The notes beneath the pieces are model-generated. The model was not told the origin of the DNA. It did not search any database and was given only the letters and a program-made list of their open reading frames with translations. 64,000 nt of DNA, from positions 1-64,000 of the forward strand of contig NZ_SDLV01000025.1 of assembly GCF_004916905.1 (NCBI RefSeq), written 5' to 3'. Position 1 is the first letter of the stretch. Every line of letters begins with the position of its first letter. Of the stretch, positions 61,350 through 64,000 are shown one piece after another. The DNA comes from Chryseobacterium candidae. Its GTDB lineage: Bacteria > Bacteroidota > Bacteroidia > Flavobacteriales > Weeksellaceae. The position numbers were made by a program, and so were the translations under genes.

Positions 61350-61437
61350 TATTATGCATGCATAATATATTTTTTATTTATATTAGCAAAAATTAATTCA
61401 AACAAAATCTCTGCATAAATTGTCATGATTTTATGCA
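61350..61437. promoter_or_regulatory. Two ATGCATAA-type palindromes upstream of etfBA
   Basis: TATTATGCATGCATAATA (61350-61367) is a perfect 18-bp palindrome. A second inverted repeat with the same half-site, TGCATAA (61412-61418) and TTATGCA (61431-61437), lies 45 nt further on. Both lie in the etfBA upstream region, 75-160 nt before the ATG. This looks like an operator pair for a dimeric regulator; the regulator is not known. Confidence 0.55.
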
Positions 61438-61512
61438 TTAAAAGGAAAATTAAATAGTACACGTGAAACCCTAAGGTTACATATGACCAATAAAAAAAAT
61501 TAAGAACAACAT

Positions 61513-62259
61513 ATGAAAATATTAGTTTGCATTAGTAGTGTTCCGGATACTACTTCCAAAATTAACTTTACAGCAGATAAATCTGCTTTCGACAAAAACG
61601 GAATTCAGTGGGTAATCAACCCTCTAGACGAATTTGCGTTGACAAAGGCGGTTAAACTTCAGGAATCTCAGGGAGCAACAGTAACAGTAATCAACGTAGG
61701 TGATGCTGCTACAGAGCCTGTAATCAGAAAAGCTTTGGCAATTGGTGCTAACGATGCGGTAAGAGTAAATCTTGATCCGAAAGACAGCTATTCTACAGCA
61801 AAAGAAATTGCAGCTGTGGCACAAAACGGAGGATATGATCTTATCCTTTGCGGAAAAGAATCTATCGATTATAACGGAGGTTCTGTTCCGGGAATGGTAG
61901 CTCAGTTATTAAACCAGCCTTTCGTAAATGCTTCAGTAGGATTAGACGTAAACGGAAGTGAAGCTACAGCAGTAAGAGAAATTGAAGGAGGAAAAGAAAC
62001 TATTTCAGTAAAATTACCGGCAGTTATTGCAGGCCAGAAAGGATTGGTAGATGAGAAAGATCTTATCATCCCGAATATGAGAGGAATTATGTCTGCAAGA
62101 ACAAAACCTTTGCAGGTGGTAGAGCCTTCTTCTTCAGAAGTAAAAGTTCAGGGAGTATCTTATGACAGCGTTCCGCCAAGAGCAGCTGTGAAAATGGTTT
62201 CTCCGGATAATCTTGATGAATTGGTAAGATTACTTCACGAAGAAGCTAAAGTAATTTAA
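61513..62259 (+). CDS. etfB: Electron transfer flavoprotein subunit beta
   Basis: A 248-residue EtfB that, with EtfA, carries electrons from acyl-CoA dehydrogenases to the quinone pool. MKILVCISSVPDT, VINPLDEFALTKAVKLQE, DLILCGKESIDYNGGSVPGMVAQLL and VKLPAVIAGQKGLVDE are family motifs including the AMP-binding side. It is cotranscribed with etfA across a 128-nt spacer that holds an inverted repeat (GATTCAGGAT / ATCCTGAA-type). Confidence 0.95.
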   Translation: MKILVCISSVPDTTSKINFTADKSAFDKNGIQWVINPLDEFALTKAVKLQESQGATVTVINVGDAATEPVIRKALAIGANDAVRVNLDPKDSYSTAKEIAAVAQNGGYDLILCGKESIDYNGGSVPGMVAQLLNQPFVNASVGLDVNGSEATAVREIEGGKETISVKLPAVIAGQKGLVDEKDLIIPNMRGIMSARTKPLQVVEPSSSEVKVQGVSYDSVPPRAAVKMVSPDNLDELVRLLHEEAKVI

Positions 62260-62274
62260 TAAGAATCAAGTAAA

Positions 62275-62375
62275 AAGTAAAAAGATTCAGGATAAAATTT
62301 GATGTCATCAGACATGATCTGAATTTCATTACTATTCAGAATTAGATAATCTTGAATCCTGAACGTTAAACCTTA
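62275..62375. repeat. Inverted repeat in the etfB-etfA spacer
   Basis: GATTCAGGAT near 62284 is complemented by AATCCTGAA near 62355, with TTAAACCTTAAAC following, a segment also like the atpA-atpG spacer. No gene. It is an insertion-like repeat inside an operon. Confidence 0.45.
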
Positions 62376-62387
62376 AACAAATTAGAA

Positions 62388-63335
62388 ATGGCAGTATTCG
62401 TATACGCAGAAAATATAAACGGAGTTTACAAAAAAGCAGCTTTCGAAGCAGTTTCTTATGCTAAAGCTATCGCTGATAAAGCAGGAGATACCGTTACGGC
62501 AATCTCTGTAAACCCAACAGATTCTTCAGATTTATTATACAAATATGGAGCATCAAACGTAATCAATATCAAAGACGAAGGTCTTAAAAATTTCTCAGCA
62601 AAAGCATTTGCACAGGCTGTAAGTGAAGTAGCAGACGGAAATATCATCGTTTTCCCTCACACTACTGATGCTTCTTCCATTGCTCCTATGCTTGCGGTAA
62701 TGAAGAACTATTCTTTAATTACTAACGCATTGGAAGCTCCTGAAAGCCTTTCTCCTTTCCAGGTAAAAAGAAGAGCATTCTCCGGAAAAGGTTTCATGCA
62801 TGCAAAAGCAGAAGGGAACGGAGTAATCGTTACTGTTTCTCAAAACGCTTTCGGTGTTAAAGAAAATGCAGTATCAGGTTCTGAAGAAGTAAGAAATTTA
62901 TCGGTAGCTAATGAAGATACTAAAGTGATTTCTCACGAGCAGAGCTCAGGTAAATTAGACCTTAAAGAAGCTGAAGTTGTTGTTTCTGCAGGTAGAGGAA
63001 TGAAAGGACCTGAAAACTGGGGAATGATCGAAGATCTGGCAAACGTTTTAGGAGCAGCTACAGCATGTTCTAAGCCCGTTTCTGATATCGGATGGAGACC
63101 TCACACAGAACACGTAGGACAAACAGGAAAAGCTATTTCTCCGAATCTTTACATTGCAGTAGGGATTTCAGGAGCGATTCAGCACCTTGCCGGAGTGAAC
63201 TCTTCAAAAACTATCGTAGTAATCAACAGTGATCCTGAAGCACCGTTCTTCAAGTCTGCTGACTACGGAGTAGTAGGAGATGCTTTCCAGATTATTCCTG
63301 CACTAACAGAGAAAATTAAAGCAATTAAAGGATAA
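62388..63335 (+). CDS. etfA: Electron transfer flavoprotein subunit alpha
   Basis: A 315-residue EtfA. The N-terminal alpha/beta domain pairs with EtfB; the C-terminal FAD domain has VVSAGRGMKGPENW, GWRPHTEHVGQTGKAISPNLY and GISGAIQHLAGVNSSKTIVVINSDPEAPFF, the binding signature. Length is normal. Confidence 0.96.
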   Translation: MAVFVYAENINGVYKKAAFEAVSYAKAIADKAGDTVTAISVNPTDSSDLLYKYGASNVINIKDEGLKNFSAKAFAQAVSEVADGNIIVFPHTTDASSIAPMLAVMKNYSLITNALEAPESLSPFQVKRRAFSGKGFMHAKAEGNGVIVTVSQNAFGVKENAVSGSEEVRNLSVANEDTKVISHEQSSGKLDLKEAEVVVSAGRGMKGPENWGMIEDLANVLGAATACSKPVSDIGWRPHTEHVGQTGKAISPNLYIAVGISGAIQHLAGVNSSKTIVVINSDPEAPFFKSADYGVVGDAFQIIPALTEKIKAIKG

Positions 63336-63397
63336 GAAAGTGAATTGTGAATAGTTAATTCTCGCTTTGCTCGTCGATTTTTAATTAAATAAATCAC

Positions 63398-63421
63398 TTG
63401 CGAAACAAAATTCACTATTGA
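63398..63421. repeat. Short dispersed repeat, copy 2
   Basis: Matches 54938-54961 with one mismatch. The region just before it (about 63341-63375) is partly complementary (GTGAATTGTGAATAG...), so the whole forms a loose hairpin between etfA and the DUF151 gene. Confidence 0.6.
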
Positions 63422-63448
63422 CGTTTGACAATCATCAACAATACAGAT

Positions 63449-63476
63449 AAAAGCTCGGCTTTCCGGGCTTTTATTT
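63449..63476 (+). terminator. Terminator downstream of etfBA
   Basis: AAAGC-CGG and CCG-GCTTT form a short stem around CTTT, followed by T-rich sequence. Confidence 0.7.
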
Positions 63477-63513
63477 TTGCGTAAAAAAGTGAAAACACAA
63501 TAAAAAATTAATC

Positions 63514-63521
63514 TATATTTG
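63514..63521 (+). promoter_or_regulatory. Putative -7 element of the DUF151 gene
   Basis: TATATTTG ends only 5 nt before the ATG at 63527, so the transcript would be leaderless or nearly so. Confidence 0.5.
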
Positions 63522-63526
63522 TAGCT

Positions 63527-64000
63527 ATGGATTATAAGCAGCTAATTATTCGCGGAATATCGTACAGCCAGACCCAGTCGGGGGCTTATGCATTGTTATT
63601 GGAACATGAAGAAACACACATAAAATTACCTGTTGTTATAGGAAATTTCGAAGCCCAGTCTATCTCTCTCGGTTTGGAAAAAGATATTCATCCACCGCGT
63701 CCTCTTACTCATGATTTATTTACAAAATTTATAGTTTCTGCCAATTATGAGCTTATTTCTGTCATTATCTATCAGATTGTAGACGGAGTTTTCTTCTCCA
63801 ATATCAACTTTAAAAATAAAGTAACCGAAGAAGAACTAATCCTTGATGCCAGAACTTCTGATGCTGTTGCCATGGCCGTAAGATTTGACGCGCCAATATT
63901 TACAACTCAGCAGGTTTTAAATGAAGCCGGAATTTTATTGGAACTGGAAGATGTTTCAAAAGAAGAGCAATCATTCTCAGAAACAGTACAGACAGAAGAT
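63527..64000 (+). CDS. Bifunctional nuclease family protein (DUF151), 3' end cut by window
   Basis: At least 158 residues from ATG, open to the window edge. MDYKQLIIRGISYSQTQSGA, LPVVIGNFEAQSISLGLE, PLTHDLFTKFI and ILDARTSDAVAMAVRFDAPIF are the core motifs of the DUF151 (bifunctional nuclease) domain, here at about 1-130, followed by an acidic segment. In Bacteroidota the gene usually carries a C-terminal UvrB/UvrC-like motif, which would lie beyond the window. Confidence 0.92.
   Translation, partial: MDYKQLIIRGISYSQTQSGAYALLLEHEETHIKLPVVIGNFEAQSISLGLEKDIHPPRPLTHDLFTKFIVSANYELISVIIYQIVDGVFFSNINFKNKVTEEELILDARTSDAVAMAVRFDAPIFTTQQVLNEAGILLELEDVSKEEQSFSETVQTED

Noticed and set aside
1..64000. 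tRNA, rRNA or 4.5S RNA genes
   Set aside because: No intergenic stretch showed a cloverleaf, TTCGAATCC-type T loop or SRP RNA tetraloop pattern on reading; a dedicated RNA search was not possible.

Overview
The window reads as a chromosomal segment of a Flavobacteriia bacterium, most likely Chryseobacterium or a close relative in the Weeksellaceae. The evidence is a low-GC genome, promoters of the Bacteroidota type (TAnnTTTG near -7, sometimes with TTG/TTTG about 19 nt upstream), a type IX secretion cargo C-terminus, an atpB with a signal peptide, an ATP synthase operon without atpD/atpC, and short leader peptides of the MKNLKK type. Genus is inferred from overall protein resemblance, not from a database search. 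No rRNA, tRNA, CRISPR array or insertion sequence is visible.

Layout. 1-5.4 kb: a small membrane-anchored stress-like protein, then a complete cyanophycin set: isoaspartyl peptidase and cyanophycinase on the minus strand, divergent from cyanophycin synthetase. 5.4-9.1 kb: an AT-rich accessory island bounded by two direct copies of a composite element (TACGGTTTCCCGTA, then TATATTTACAA 22-23 nt later, then a terminator-like hairpin). It carries two tiny minus-strand ORFs, a Cys-rich leader-type (RiPP/bacteriocin-like) peptide, a T7-lysozyme-like amidase, an overlapping two-gene module (soluble protein plus four-helix membrane protein) and a small orphan. 9.1-19 kb, all minus strand: a ligase cluster with three ATP-grasp proteins, a GCS2/YbdK-type carboxylate-amine ligase, a class I glutamine amidotransferase, an alpha/beta hydrolase, a small gene broken by an in-frame amber codon and a 4-TM protein, preceded by an M17 aminopeptidase and a CBM48-like esterase. 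19.2-24.4 kb: glycogen synthesis operon glgB-glgA-lipoprotein-glgC. 24.6-30.4 kb: SRPBCC protein, 2-oxoglutarate dehydrogenase E1/E2, ApaG.

30.4-46.1 kb: exonuclease, glycosyltransferase plus lipid A type acyltransferase, thioredoxin-like protein, aldehyde dehydrogenase, rpsF-rpsR-rplI, ClC channel, a branched-chain/pyruvate-type E2, DUF62 SAM hydrolase, PhoH, three tandem outer-membrane beta-barrels, and ffh. 46.3-51.8 kb: ATP synthase operon (putative subunit I, atpB-E-F-H-A-G). 52-64 kb: CorC/HlyC protein, ClpS, uridine kinase, FtsB/DivIC-like protein, a shortened methylmalonyl-CoA mutase small subunit without its partner, a THUMP-like methyltransferase, a lipoprotein, an M20 dipeptidase, a T9SS cargo protein, an SDR, etfBA, and a DUF151 nuclease gene cut by the window end.

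Most of the window is ordinary housekeeping sequence. The parts that may hold something new are the ATP-grasp/GCS2/amidotransferase cluster (9.6-16.3 kb), which looks like an uncharacterised peptide-like metabolite pathway, and the repeat-bounded island (5.4-9.1 kb) with its possible small RNAs, leader peptide and membrane-effector-like gene pair. Several intergenic gaps hold inverted-repeat elements, two families of which occur twice in the window.
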